Shown here in pieces: positions 24,220 to 33,766 of a stretch of DNA of 64,000 nt. The notes beneath the pieces were generated by a model, which ran no database searches, had not been told where the DNA came from, and was given only the letters and a program-made list of their open reading frames with translations. The DNA is from Enterocloster bolteae. Lineage in GTDB: Bacteria; Bacillota; Clostridia; Lachnospirales; Lachnospiraceae. The first letter of the stretch is position 1. Every line of letters begins with the position of its first letter. The stretch is from positions 1 to 64,000 of the forward strand of contig JAETNT010000013.1 in the NCBI GenBank assembly GCA_021772025.1, read 5' to 3'. Made by a program: the position numbers and the translations under genes.

Positions 24220-24603
24220 ATGAAAACACAACAAGCACAACCCAAAACACAACCAGAGGGACATGCAGGTAATAAGATGGATATTGATGTAAAGATTAAT
24301 TCTATCAGTATGGAAGGGAACATTCTTGCCACAGCATCCATCAATTTGAACCAGTGTCTGGCTATACGGAATGTACATCTGATGAACGGTGAGAAAGGCA
24401 TGTTCCTGTCCATGCCATCCTATCGTACCGGAAATGGGGAATTTAGGGATATCTGTTTTCCAATCACAGCAGAATTCCGGAGACAGATGACGGAAGCTCT
24501 GACGTCTGCTTATAAGGAGGCTCTTACGATACAGCAGGGCAAGATGGCACAGATGGCAGAATCACCTGTCCCGCAGATGGCTCCAGCAGGACTGTCCATG
24601 TGA
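24220..24603 (+). CDS. SpoVG-like protein
   Basis: The 127-aa product carries VKINSISMEGNILATASINL, CLAIRNVHLMNGEKGMFLSM and GEFRDICFPITAEFRRQM, the core SpoVG fold. Element-borne SpoVG relatives are common before transfer operons and may bind nucleic acid. The N terminus is Gln/Pro-rich. ATG 24220 follows AAGGAGG at 13 bases. It heads the Tad-type pilus block. Confidence 0.75.
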   Translation: MKTQQAQPKTQPEGHAGNKMDIDVKINSISMEGNILATASINLNQCLAIRNVHLMNGEKGMFLSMPSYRTGNGEFRDICFPITAEFRRQMTEALTSAYKEALTIQQGKMAQMAESPVPQMAPAGLSM

Positions 24604-24613
24604 GAGGGAAAGG

Positions 24614-25030
24614 ATGTACAGAAACCTTGAACTGACCTTGTGGATTGGTCTTATGCTGGGCGCTTCCTATACCGACCTTTGCCACCGGATGGTACCAGAC
24701 TGGCTGAATCTTTGTATTGCAGCCTGTTCTCTGTTGAGGCACCAGGGCGGCTCTCCGGCAGGGATTCTGTGTGCTATCCCTTTTCTTTTTGCAGCAGTAT
24801 GCTGGGGAGGAATCGGTGGAGGGGATATCAAGTTTATGGCAGCATGCGGTATGCACTTAGGTGTGTATGGCGGACTGGAGGCGGCGGTATTAGGGACGGT
24901 ATCCCTGCTTGTGTATCATATGGGATATCTTTTTTGGTGTTCATGGAAGGTCATCCAGCCCCCTAAATCATACCCCATGGTCCCATTCCTAACAATGGGA
25001 TGCCTGGCTGTGGTTTGTGCAGGAGGATAG
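24614..25030 (+). CDS. A24-type prepilin peptidase
   Basis: The 138-aa membrane protein has the two catalytic aspartates of type IV prepilin peptidases: D21 in SYTDLCHRMVPDW and D71 in GGGDIKFMAACG. It is short like TadV/CpaA, without the methylase half. It would cleave the leader of the pilin-like proteins encoded at 33-34 kb or the DUF6133 proteins. It starts 10 bases after the SpoVG-like gene. Confidence 0.85.
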   Translation: MYRNLELTLWIGLMLGASYTDLCHRMVPDWLNLCIAACSLLRHQGGSPAGILCAIPFLFAAVCWGGIGGGDIKFMAACGMHLGVYGGLEAAVLGTVSLLVYHMGYLFWCSWKVIQPPKSYPMVPFLTMGCLAVVCAGG

Positions 25031-25066
25031 GACGCAGTTGCTAGAATGAATGGGCGGAGGTCAGAT

Positions 25067-28000
25067 ATGAATAAAAAGACGTTATGCATCTTACTAAGCA
25101 TGGCTATGTTATCCCATCAGGTGGCATATGCTTCAGACCAGTCCCTTTCCGGGGGTGCGGGACCATCAGGACAGAATGAAGTTGTAATAGCCATGCCGAT
25201 CCAAGAGGAGGAAGGAGCACAGACCAATGAAGAAGCAATGGATGCCAACGTGGAAGGAGACGGCGCTTCGTGTTCCGATGTAACGGTATTGGAAGCAACC
25301 GCATCAGAAGCAGCACCCTTGAAGGATACGAAAACAGGAGAAGGTGATTCAGAAGTAGGGGAACTAAAAGAAGTCCAGGGATTGTATGCAATCCCACGCA
25401 GTCTGCTTCGGGCTGCTTATGGAGCGGAGTATTATCAGGGTGATTGGGATCCGGATGCCAATCGAAATGCAATTCGCATCCCAAAGGTATATCCGGTGCA
25501 GTCTGCCAATTACCTGCCGTCCCTTCCGGCCGCAGCAGTTACCAGCAGTCTATATAAGACGTATGGCCCAAATGGGTGTGCGGACGTGCAGATTCAGGTC
25601 AGTTCCGGAAGCAATGGTTCCCTGAATCGGAGTGAGGTAACGGTCAACTTAAAGCCTGGGCAGATCCTAATCCTGAGGCCAATGGGGGCAAGCAAACATT
25701 CCTATTTTCATATAAGTTATATCAACGATAATAAAGGCCGCAGATTCAGTGATTTTGCAAAACTGTATCATCCATCTGATTCGTACTATTCCAGATACGA
25801 ATATGCCTGGCTCATGCGTGTTACCTGTGATATGGCGGGAAACTGGGATGCCCATGCGGACGGATGGAACACGGTGAACAATGAGGGGGACCGGGTCTAT
25901 TACGGACCGGCGCACTGGACCATGCATCTCAATGTGGCACACGATTATGGTCCATGGACCACTGCATCCGAGCCGTCCTGTGCGGTGCAGGGAACCCAGA
26001 GACGGACCTGCCAGGATTGTGGTTCGGTCCAGACCCAATCCACCAGTGTCCTGGGACATGCGTTCAGTGACGGTTATTACATGGGTGCCAATGATGGTAC
26101 CTACTTTAAACGGTGTACCCGTCCGGGGTGTGATGCCAGGACAGATGTGAAATACAATCCGTATACGGTCGTATTTGATGCCAATGGAGGCACCGGAAAC
26201 ATGAACAGTCAGCCGTTCGTCTATCAGACGCCAGTCGCATTATTCGTTAACCAGTACACCAGGGATTACCATACATTCCAGGGATGGAACATCCAACCGG
26301 ACGGTGGTGGTGCCGCTTATGAGGATGGCCAGTCCGTACTTAACCTGACGAAAATCTATGGTGATACGTTCACACTGTATGCTCAATGGCTCCCGAACAC
26401 ATACATCATAACATTTGCGGACGGGATGGATGGGAGGCAGAATGAACAGAAGGGGCTTCTATATACGGGGATGCTCGGGACGCTTCCGGAATTTATACGG
26501 AAGGGATATACCCTCCTGGGTTTTTATACAGAACCAGACGGAGGGACCCGGATTACGGAAGAAACTGACGTACCACATGAGGATACGACCTATCACGCTC
26601 ATTGGTCCGCCAATGAGTACCGCATTATGTTCCATACCAAGAATGCCCATTGCGATATAGATGGGAAAGTGGTCACATATGATAAACCCATCGGAATCCT
26701 CCCGGTCCCTGACCTGGAGGATTATGCTTTTCTGGGATGGTATGCCCAGCCTTATAGGGAAGAGAAAACGGAAGGAATTATGTATGGGGAGGCACTTCCA
26801 GAACCGGGGCAGAAGATTGTACCCGCATATGAGTATACGGTAGACCGGGATATGGATGCATACGCTTATTTCACCCTGGTATTCCGGGACCTGGGAGATG
26901 GAACGAATAAACGGCCAGGCAAGGATGGAGCCATCGGGACGGAGGATGATAACCTGTATCTGAATGGCACGGATGGAGTGGCAGGTACCCGTGATGACCG
27001 GAAAATATACGAAGGAAAGGATGGTCAGTACGGGACGGAAGATGATTTCTATCTGGATGATGAGGGGCGTAAACATTTCCCGGGCCCAGACCGAACCTTT
27101 GGCACTGAGGATGATTACCGGGATGATGGAAATGGGTGGAATACACGGCCCGGACCGGATTGCATCTTTGGAACCGAGGATGATATTACCGTCTCCAATG
27201 GATGGGATAGAATCCCTGGTACCGCAGATGACTGGATGGATAACGATGAAACCTATCCATCCACCAGCCGCAGGCCGGGGAATGACGGGATTTTTGGAAC
27301 GAAAGATGATGAGATATGGTCCAATGGGCATGACGGCGCTCCCGGTACAGAAGACGATGTGCGGATTTATCCCGGATTGGATGGTATTTATGGGACCGGG
27401 GATGACTGGTATGACAACCAGGATTTTTACTCATCTACCAATGTCCGTCCGGGACCTGATGGTGAATTCTGGACGGAGGATGATGAGATATGGTTTAATG
27501 GTCCGGATAGTATTCCAGGGAATGAGGATGACCTGCTTTTGATACCTGGCCCCGATGGAATATATGGTACGGAAGACGACTGCTATGACAACCGTAAGGA
27601 GGAAGAAGGGACCAATATCCGTCCTGGTAAGGACGGAATCTTCGGAACAGATGATGATGAGCTCTGGCTCAATGGACCGGATAACATTCCTGGAACGGAT
27701 GATGATGAGAAGTATGTACCATGCCGTCCGGGAGGAGGAACAGGCGGCAGCCATGCAACGGGAAAGAGGGCATATAGGCCATACCATCTGTTGCAGGATG
27801 TAGCTATACTGACTATTTTGGAAGCACCAATAACGGAAATCCCAGCTGAAATATCTGGCTTACCTGTGTTATTGGGGCAGGAGACAGAAGGTGATGTAAG
27901 GCAAACCCAGGTTCGGCCGGAGTGTGATATGCCAGCTGTATCCATCCCTGATGTGACGGACTGGGAAGCGGAATCCGTGAAAACAGAGAAAGCCAGTGCG

Positions 28001-28141
28001 AGTGAGGTAGAAAAGGAGCAGGCAGACGAAGCAGCAGCGCAAGGTAAGGCCGTTCTGACAGCCATCTTATTGCTTATTATTATCATATTGGTAATATTTC
28101 TTATCCGCAGGCTATCATCCCATGCACAGAAACAAAAATGA
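25067..28141 (+). CDS. Giant repeat surface protein (InlB-type repeats plus GTEDD repeats)
   Basis: The 1024-aa protein has a signal peptide (MNKKTLCILLSMAMLSHQVA), a roughly 300-residue unique region with a Cys-containing block (CQDCGSVQTQ), three InlB/Listeria-Bacteroides-type repeats (for example VVFDANGGTG...LYAQWLP), then about fifteen acidic units of the form PGPDGIFGTEDD over residues about 600-895, and a C-terminal membrane helix with basic tail. The acidic units resemble calcium-binding loops. Lying between the prepilin peptidase and CpaB, it may be a pilus-associated adhesin anchored in the membrane. ATG 25067 follows GGAGG. Confidence 0.75.
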   Translation: MNKKTLCILLSMAMLSHQVAYASDQSLSGGAGPSGQNEVVIAMPIQEEEGAQTNEEAMDANVEGDGASCSDVTVLEATASEAAPLKDTKTGEGDSEVGELKEVQGLYAIPRSLLRAAYGAEYYQGDWDPDANRNAIRIPKVYPVQSANYLPSLPAAAVTSSLYKTYGPNGCADVQIQVSSGSNGSLNRSEVTVNLKPGQILILRPMGASKHSYFHISYINDNKGRRFSDFAKLYHPSDSYYSRYEYAWLMRVTCDMAGNWDAHADGWNTVNNEGDRVYYGPAHWTMHLNVAHDYGPWTTASEPSCAVQGTQRRTCQDCGSVQTQSTSVLGHAFSDGYYMGANDGTYFKRCTRPGCDARTDVKYNPYTVVFDANGGTGNMNSQPFVYQTPVALFVNQYTRDYHTFQGWNIQPDGGGAAYEDGQSVLNLTKIYGDTFTLYAQWLPNTYIITFADGMDGRQNEQKGLLYTGMLGTLPEFIRKGYTLLGFYTEPDGGTRITEETDVPHEDTTYHAHWSANEYRIMFHTKNAHCDIDGKVVTYDKPIGILPVPDLEDYAFLGWYAQPYREEKTEGIMYGEALPEPGQKIVPAYEYTVDRDMDAYAYFTLVFRDLGDGTNKRPGKDGAIGTEDDNLYLNGTDGVAGTRDDRKIYEGKDGQYGTEDDFYLDDEGRKHFPGPDRTFGTEDDYRDDGNGWNTRPGPDCIFGTEDDITVSNGWDRIPGTADDWMDNDETYPSTSRRPGNDGIFGTKDDEIWSNGHDGAPGTEDDVRIYPGLDGIYGTGDDWYDNQDFYSSTNVRPGPDGEFWTEDDEIWFNGPDSIPGNEDDLLLIPGPDGIYGTEDDCYDNRKEEEGTNIRPGKDGIFGTDDDELWLNGPDNIPGTDDDEKYVPCRPGGGTGGSHATGKRAYRPYHLLQDVAILTILEAPITEIPAEISGLPVLLGQETEGDVRQTQVRPECDMPAVSIPDVTDWEAESVKTEKASASEVEKEQADEAAAQGKAVLTAILLLIIIILVIFLIRRLSSHAQKQK

Positions 28142-28160
28142 TCAGAAAGAGAGTGAAGAT

Positions 28161-28286
28161 ATGAAATTGAAGATATGTAAAAAGACCCGATTTACATTTT
28201 CAATACCAGTTCTGGTTTTGAAAAGCGTCAGAAGAGGGAACAGAAGGAAGCATCATGTAAGACGATTATCCCGGATGGGGGAATAA
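28161..28286 (+). CDS. Possible small basic peptide
   Basis: A 41-aa frame starting at ATG 28161 with AAAGAGAG upstream ends 10 bases before cpaB. The peptide is rich in Lys/Arg, with a short hydrophobic middle. Its position in the operon is suggestive, but no homology can be seen. Confidence 0.3.
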   Translation: MKLKICKKTRFTFSIPVLVLKSVRRGNRRKHHVRRLSRMGE

Positions 28287-28296
28287 GGAGGGCTCA

Positions 28297-29136
28297 ATGA
28301 AATTGCTTAAGAACAGGACGGTCCTTGGTATCCTCTGTATTGTATTATCGCTGGCCATCTGCTTTCTGGTCACCCCTTTATTTAATCAGGCCATCTCGCA
28401 AAAGACAGAAATCGTGCGGGTTCAGAAAGCCATCAAGGCTGGGGATGAAATCACAAAGGATAAGGTTCAGATGGTGGAGGTGGGTAGCTATAACCTTCCC
28501 GGGGATGTAATGAAGGAGTTAGGGGGTGTTGTAGGCGCCTATGCCACAGCCGATCTTCTGCCAGGCGATTATGTTCTTCATTCCAAGATTTCAGATCAGC
28601 CACCAGGCGCAGACACTTACCTGTATCAGCTGGATGGAAATAAACAAGCCATATCCGTGACCGTTAAATCCTTTGCTGCGGGGGTATCTGGCAAGCTACG
28701 GAGCGGTGATATTGTGTCCATCCTTGCACCGGATTACCGCAAGATGGGGGAAACCGTTATACCACAGGAGCTGCAGTATGTCCAGGTCATTGCGGTGACA
28801 GATAGTACTGGTGTGGACGCCAATACAGAAACTGGAAATAAGGAAAAGGAGAAATCCCTTCCGGCGACTTTGACATTACTGGCTACCCCCATTCAGTGTA
28901 AGGTCCTGGCAGAGCTTGAGACGGAAGGAAACTTGCATGTTGCCCTTGTGTTCCGGGGGAAGACTGAGACAGCCGGGCAATTTATTGCGGCACAGGAGCA
29001 GTTACTGGAACGTTTGTATCCTACGGAAGAAGCCGCAGATGAGAAGGCAGGGGAAACACAAGCACAGGACGGCAAAAATACAGAAGGGGAAGAGACAACA
29101 GAAACAGAAGGGACAAAGGAGGAACAGAATGCTTAA
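28297..29136 (+). CDS. cpaB: CpaB/RcpC-like pilus assembly protein
   Basis: The 279-aa protein has an N-terminal membrane helix (VLGILCIVLSLAICFLVTPL), a SAF domain (VQKAIKAGDEITKDKVQMVE; LLPGDYVLHSKI) and a second RcpC-type domain (AISVTVKSFAAGVSGKLRSG; TLTLLATPIQCKVLAEL), then an acidic tail. CpaB is an envelope component of Tad pili. ATG 28297 follows AAGGAGGG. It overlaps the next gene by 8 bases, in the order cpaB-tadZ-tadA-tadB-tadC usual for Tad loci. Confidence 0.85.
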   Translation: MKLLKNRTVLGILCIVLSLAICFLVTPLFNQAISQKTEIVRVQKAIKAGDEITKDKVQMVEVGSYNLPGDVMKELGGVVGAYATADLLPGDYVLHSKISDQPPGADTYLYQLDGNKQAISVTVKSFAAGVSGKLRSGDIVSILAPDYRKMGETVIPQELQYVQVIAVTDSTGVDANTETGNKEKEKSLPATLTLLATPIQCKVLAELETEGNLHVALVFRGKTETAGQFIAAQEQLLERLYPTEEAADEKAGETQAQDGKNTEGEETTETEGTKEEQNA

Positions 29137-29938
29137 TATCAAGAAACACAGCATTTTTTCCAGGGAAGAGAAGAGGGACTGTCAGGAATACCAGGATAAG
29201 GGAGGCGTGTTGGCAGTGTGGGGTAGTCCTGGAAGCGGGAAGACAACCGTGGCTGTAAAGCTGGCCAAATACTTGGCGGACCGGAAAAGGAATGTGTCTC
29301 TCCTGTTATGTGACATGACAGCTCCCATGCTGCCCTGCATCTGTCCGCCAGGGGAGCTGGAGTCCGAACATTCGCTGGGAAGTATTCTGGCCGCGACCCA
29401 TGTGACGCAGAACCTGGTACGTCAGAACTGCGTGGTGCACAAACATCTGGACTATCTGATGATGCTGGGCATGCAGAAAGGGGAGAATGAATATACCTAT
29501 CCGCCCCATAATGCCAGCCAGGCCGCGGAACTGATTGACTGCCTGCGGGAACTGACACCCTATGTTATCATTGACTGCAGCAGCTATATCGTCAATGATA
29601 TCCTGTCCGCAATTGCACTTATGGAGGCAGATTCCGTGCTGCGCCTGGTGGGGTGTGACCTAAAATCTATCAGCTACCTGTCCAGCCAGCTCCCACTCCT
29701 TCAGGACCATGAGTGGGATGCGGATAAGCAGTACCGGGTAGCCAGCAACATCCGGCCAAATGAGGCGAGTGAACATGTGGAACAGGTGTTAGGAAATGTA
29801 ACATTCCGGATTCCTCACTCTGCTGAAGTGGAGGAACAGGTGCTGGCCGGGAACCTGTTCAGGGAGCTGTCTTTAAAGGACAGCCGGGGATTCCGCAAGG
29901 AAATAGAACAGATTGCCAGGGAGGTGTTTGGATGTTAG
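29129..29938 (+). CDS. TadZ/CpaE-like P-loop ATPase
   Basis: The 269-aa protein has Walker A GSPGSGKTT at 32-40 with the MinD-like AVKLAKYLADRKRNVSLLLC context, and YVIIDCSSYIVNDILSAIAL as Walker B. TadZ places Tad pili in the cell. ATG 29129 follows AAAGGAGGAAC, giving overlaps with both flanking genes, a sign of coupled translation. Confidence 0.8.
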   Translation: MLNIKKHSIFSREEKRDCQEYQDKGGVLAVWGSPGSGKTTVAVKLAKYLADRKRNVSLLLCDMTAPMLPCICPPGELESEHSLGSILAATHVTQNLVRQNCVVHKHLDYLMMLGMQKGENEYTYPPHNASQAAELIDCLRELTPYVIIDCSSYIVNDILSAIALMEADSVLRLVGCDLKSISYLSSQLPLLQDHEWDADKQYRVASNIRPNEASEHVEQVLGNVTFRIPHSAEVEEQVLAGNLFRELSLKDSRGFRKEIEQIAREVFGC

Positions 29939-31557
29939 GAGAGAAACGAGGGGAGTCACTGTTCTTTCAGGCGGAAAAGGCCGCAGAGCCAAAGACCGTG
30001 GTAATGGAGCCGCAGATGGCAGAAAGAGGAATACAGGCTGTGGAGTCCCGTCAACCGGACCACAACAGAATATCTGCCACCGGGACATTACATCATCCCC
30101 AAAAAGAGAATAAAAGGCCAGGGATGACGACTGACCGGAAGGATGATGGGATGGAAGCACAAGAGGAAGAATGGGAAGAGGACATCACTGCGGGATTTGT
30201 GCCTGGAAATGGGGGACCCAGGAATCAGGACCTGTTTTTTTCTGCCAGGGAAGGACGAGAATTCGCTCAGGTGTTGCAGGAGGTACAGGAATATGTGTCC
30301 AGCAAGTATGCCACTCTGCTGACAGGCCATGGTGACGCGGATGTGAAAGCCCAGATTAAGCGTTATATCACAAAATACATCCAGGATTACCGGATTGCTG
30401 TTCAGGGAATGACCATGGTTCAGCTGGTGGATACACTGTATACTGAGATGGCAGAGTTCTCATTCTTAACCAAATATATCTTTGGTACCGGCATTGAGGA
30501 AGTGGATGTAAACAGCTGGAATGATATTGAGGTACAGTACAGCGATGGAAGGAATGAGAAGTTGGAGGAACATTTTGACAGCCCGGAACATGCCATCAAT
30601 GTTATCCGGCGTATGCTGCATGTAAGCGGGATGGTCCTTGACAATGCAAGCCCTGCGGTGTTGGGACATCTATCGAAAAACATTCGTATCGCTGTTCTTA
30701 AGACTCCCCTTGTGGATGAGGATGTAGGAATCTGCGCCAGTATCCGTATTGTCAATCCGCAGAGTATGACCCAGGCGGATTTCGTGAAAGGGGGAACTGC
30801 AACCGGAGAAATGCTTGACTTTTTGGCAGAATGTATCCGTTATGGAATCTCCGTGTGTGTGGCAGGGGCCACCAGCTCCGGAAAGACCACATTGGCCGGC
30901 TGGGTCCTTACCACGGTCCCGGACAGCAAGCGAATATTCACAATTGAGAATGGTTCAAGGGAGCTGGACCTTGTACGAGTGAAGGAAGGGAAGGTCATGA
31001 ACCGTGTTATTCACACACTGACCAGGGATTCCGAGAATGAGAAACAGACCGTAGACCAGGATGACCTTCTTGATATGGCCCTTCGATTTAATCCGGATAT
31101 TGTATGTGTAGGTGAGATGCGCAGTTCAGAGGCTTACTCTGCACAGGAGGCAGCCAGGACCGGTCACACTGTGCTTACGACCATTCATTCCAACAGCTGC
31201 GAATCAACCTACCGGAGGATGGTGACGCTGTGCAAGCGCAAATATGATATCTCAGATGAGACTCTGATGTCCTTAGTAACGGAAGCATTCCCCATCATTG
31301 TGTTTTCTAAGCAGTTAGAGGACCGGAAACGTAAGGTCATGGAAATCATGGAATGCGAGATCCTTCCAGACGGCAACCGGAACTACAGAACCCTATACCA
31401 TTACAACATAGAGGAAAACCGGCTGGAAGGCGACCGCTTCATCATCCATGGCGAGCATGAACGGGTACAGGGCATATCAGAAAGCCTGAAGAAGCGCTTT
31501 CTGGAAAATGGAATGCCGAAGGAGCAGCTTGTGCGATGGGAAGGAGAAGAGGCATGA
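29932..31557 (+). CDS. cpaF: CpaF/TadA secretion ATPase
   Basis: The 541-aa protein has Walker A GATSSGKT at 312-319, the Asp box RIFTIENGSRELDLV, a Walker B/CVGEMRSSEAYSAQEAARTG and the His box HTVLTTIHSNS. The first 100 residues are low-complexity and extra compared with usual CpaF. It powers pilus extension. Starts 7 bases inside the tadZ-like gene. Confidence 0.92.
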   Translation: MLGEKRGESLFFQAEKAAEPKTVVMEPQMAERGIQAVESRQPDHNRISATGTLHHPQKENKRPGMTTDRKDDGMEAQEEEWEEDITAGFVPGNGGPRNQDLFFSAREGREFAQVLQEVQEYVSSKYATLLTGHGDADVKAQIKRYITKYIQDYRIAVQGMTMVQLVDTLYTEMAEFSFLTKYIFGTGIEEVDVNSWNDIEVQYSDGRNEKLEEHFDSPEHAINVIRRMLHVSGMVLDNASPAVLGHLSKNIRIAVLKTPLVDEDVGICASIRIVNPQSMTQADFVKGGTATGEMLDFLAECIRYGISVCVAGATSSGKTTLAGWVLTTVPDSKRIFTIENGSRELDLVRVKEGKVMNRVIHTLTRDSENEKQTVDQDDLLDMALRFNPDIVCVGEMRSSEAYSAQEAARTGHTVLTTIHSNSCESTYRRMVTLCKRKYDISDETLMSLVTEAFPIIVFSKQLEDRKRKVMEIMECEILPDGNRNYRTLYHYNIEENRLEGDRFIIHGEHERVQGISESLKKRFLENGMPKEQLVRWEGEEA

Positions 31558-32483
31558 AGATGGTAAACATACTGGCCTGCGCTGGAATGGTGACTGGCTT
31601 TTTCCTGATTTTGCGGCTGACACCCATGGAATTTACGGATGGGGTCTTCCGGCATTTCCTAAAGTCACCGGATAGCATCAAAGCAGAGATACAAAAAACA
31701 CAGAAAAGAAAAAAGCCATCCATCCTGCAACGGGAGGTAGAACTATGTCAGGAGGTACTGGCCCTAACCGGGAAAGGAGACCGAATCTCCTTAATCTGTG
31801 CGGCAGCCCTCGGCCTGTTCATGACGGGAGGAATCCTGGCCGTTATGTTGGGAAATGTGTTCCTGATTCCTGTCCTGGCAACCGGCTTCCTGTTCCTTCC
31901 CTTCTGGTATATCCGGCTCATGGAACACCATTACAAGAAAGCCATCGCATCAGAGTTGGAGACAGCCCTAAGCATCATTACAACCGCCTATCTGCGCAGC
32001 GAGGATATTCTTACCGCAGTCAATGAGAATATCTACTACCTGAACCCGCCGGTCAGCAGTGCATTTCAAGATTTTCTGGTGAGGATGAAGGTCATTAATC
32101 CGGATATGGAGGCGGCTCTGAAGGAGTTGCGGAAGAAGATACGCAATGATGTGTTCGAAGAGTGGGTGGATGCAATCGGTGATTGCCAGTATGACCGTTC
32201 CCTGAAATCTACGCTTACGCCCATCGTGAATAAGCTGTCCGACATGCGTGTCGTGAATGGGGAGCTGGAAAACCTGGTGTTTGAACCAAGGAAAGAATTT
32301 ATCACCATGGTAATCCTCATCATCGGGAATATTCCGCTCATGTATGCCTTGAACCATGACTGGTACCAGACATTGATGCACACCCTGTTCGGACAGGCCA
32401 TACTGGCCATCACGGCTGCTGTCATCTTTGTGTCTACGGCAGCCGTCATACGTCTTACTAAGCCGATTGAATATAGGAGGTAA
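31554..32483 (+). CDS. TadB-like membrane platform protein
   Basis: The 309-aa protein has hydrophobic helices near the N terminus (ILACAGMVTGFFLILRL), at about 80-125 and at the C terminus (two helices), around a helical T2SSF domain (ALSIITTAYLRSEDILTAVN; RVVNGELENLVFEPRKEFIT). ATG 31554 follows AAGGAGAAGAGG and overlaps cpaF by 4 bases. TadB and TadC form the inner-membrane platform for TadA. Confidence 0.75.
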   Translation: MKMVNILACAGMVTGFFLILRLTPMEFTDGVFRHFLKSPDSIKAEIQKTQKRKKPSILQREVELCQEVLALTGKGDRISLICAAALGLFMTGGILAVMLGNVFLIPVLATGFLFLPFWYIRLMEHHYKKAIASELETALSIITTAYLRSEDILTAVNENIYYLNPPVSSAFQDFLVRMKVINPDMEAALKELRKKIRNDVFEEWVDAIGDCQYDRSLKSTLTPIVNKLSDMRVVNGELENLVFEPRKEFITMVILIIGNIPLMYALNHDWYQTLMHTLFGQAILAITAAVIFVSTAAVIRLTKPIEYRR

Positions 32484-32484
32484 C

Positions 32485-33357
32485 ATGATTTTATTACTGT
32501 TTGTATTTGGCCTGTCTCTTGTATTCGGCTTCTATTTCCTGGCTGCGGGAGTGTTAAGACTGCCCAGCATGGGAGCAGCCAGGGCGATTGAGGAACGTGG
32601 GAGCGGGAAACAGAAAGTTACCGGATTCCTGGAGGACGGGATGGACCATTTGTCGGTCCTTTTGGCAAGACATATCACTTTGGATGAGTACAGAAAGCGG
32701 AGGATGGGCAATATCCTGAAAGCCGCCGGGATGGGGATGACCCCGGAGGTTCATTCCGCCTTCTGTATAGTCAAGGCAGGTGTGACAGCAATCCCCATTC
32801 TGCCCTGTTTACTGTTCCTGCCTCTTGCGACACCAGTACCGGTTTTTGCAGCGGTGGCTGTTTATTTCAGAGAATCCAGAAGGCCGGAAGAAAGATTGAA
32901 GGAAAAACGGGATAGGGTGGAGCAGGAATTGCCCCGGTTCGTAGCAACCATTGAGCAGGATCTGAAGAACAGCAGGGATGTCCTGTCCATCCTGGAGAAC
33001 TTTAAAAAGAATACCAGCGATACCCTCCGGGCAGAGCTTGATATCCTGACTGCAGACATGCGTTCCGGAAGTTATGAGGCAGCGCTGACCCGGTTTGAGG
33101 CCCGTATGAATTCTCCTATGCTTTCAGATGTGGTAAGAGGACTTATCGGTGTGTTAAGGGGAGATGACAGCGCAGCTTATTTTCAGCTGTTAAGCCATGA
33201 TTTCAAGCAGATGGAACTGCAGCGGCTAAAGAAAGAGGCCCAGAAGATTCCACCGAAAATACGTATCTTCTCATTTCTTATGCTGTTGTGTTTTCTCATG
33301 ACATATCTGGCCATCATTGGATACGAAATCCTCAAGTCACTGGGAAACATGTTTTAA
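32485..33357 (+). CDS. TadC-like membrane platform protein
   Basis: The 290-aa protein has an N-terminal helix, a central pair at about 90-125, the T2SSF domain (VEQELPRFVATIEQDLKNSR; YFQLLSHDFKQMELQRLKKE) and a C-terminal helix. ATG 32485 follows AGGAGG and is just 1 base after tadB. The partner of TadB. Confidence 0.75.
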   Translation: MILLLFVFGLSLVFGFYFLAAGVLRLPSMGAARAIEERGSGKQKVTGFLEDGMDHLSVLLARHITLDEYRKRRMGNILKAAGMGMTPEVHSAFCIVKAGVTAIPILPCLLFLPLATPVPVFAAVAVYFRESRRPEERLKEKRDRVEQELPRFVATIEQDLKNSRDVLSILENFKKNTSDTLRAELDILTADMRSGSYEAALTRFEARMNSPMLSDVVRGLIGVLRGDDSAAYFQLLSHDFKQMELQRLKKEAQKIPPKIRIFSFLMLLCFLMTYLAIIGYEILKSLGNMF

Positions 33358-33373
33358 GAAAGGGGGAGAGCTG

Positions 33374-33766
33374 GTGGATATCATCCGAAATGAGAAGGGG
33401 GAGGGATATATCGATGTGTGTGTCCTGGTTCTGTGCGTATTCCTGATGCTGGGACTGGTCGTAAATGTGCTTCCAGTATATGTAGCCAAGAATCAGCTTG
33501 ACACGTTTGCGCAGGAACTGTGCAGGGAAGCAGAGATGGCGGGCCGGATTGGGCCGGAGACAAGCAGAAGAGAGGCCGTCCTTCGGGAAAAGACAGGACT
33601 CACGCCGGAGGTGGAATGGTCGGAGGAAGGACCGTTCCAGTTGAATGAGGAGGTGGAGGTGACCCTGACCATGCAGATGGATATTGGCCTGTTTGGCGGC
33701 TTTGGTACCTATCCTGTCACCCTCCATGCCAAAGCACAGGGAAAGGGGGAAGTATACTGGAAATAG
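33374..33766 (+). CDS. DUF4320 pseudopilin-like protein
   Basis: The 130-aa protein starts RNEKGEGYIDVCVLVLCVFL: a short charged leader ending KGEG before a long hydrophobic helix, as in class III (TadE-like) prepilins cleaved after Gly. The rest is a small beta-rich domain. GTG 33374 has GGGGGAG upstream. It probably is a minor pilin processed by the A24 peptidase at 24.6 kb. Confidence 0.75.
   Translation: MDIIRNEKGEGYIDVCVLVLCVFLMLGLVVNVLPVYVAKNQLDTFAQELCREAEMAGRIGPETSRREAVLREKTGLTPEVEWSEEGPFQLNEEVEVTLTMQMDIGLFGGFGTYPVTLHAKAQGKGEVYWK

Noticed and set aside
26459-27331. 290-codon minus-strand open frame
   Set aside because: It mirrors the acidic repeats of the plus-strand surface protein; its regular pattern follows from those repeats.
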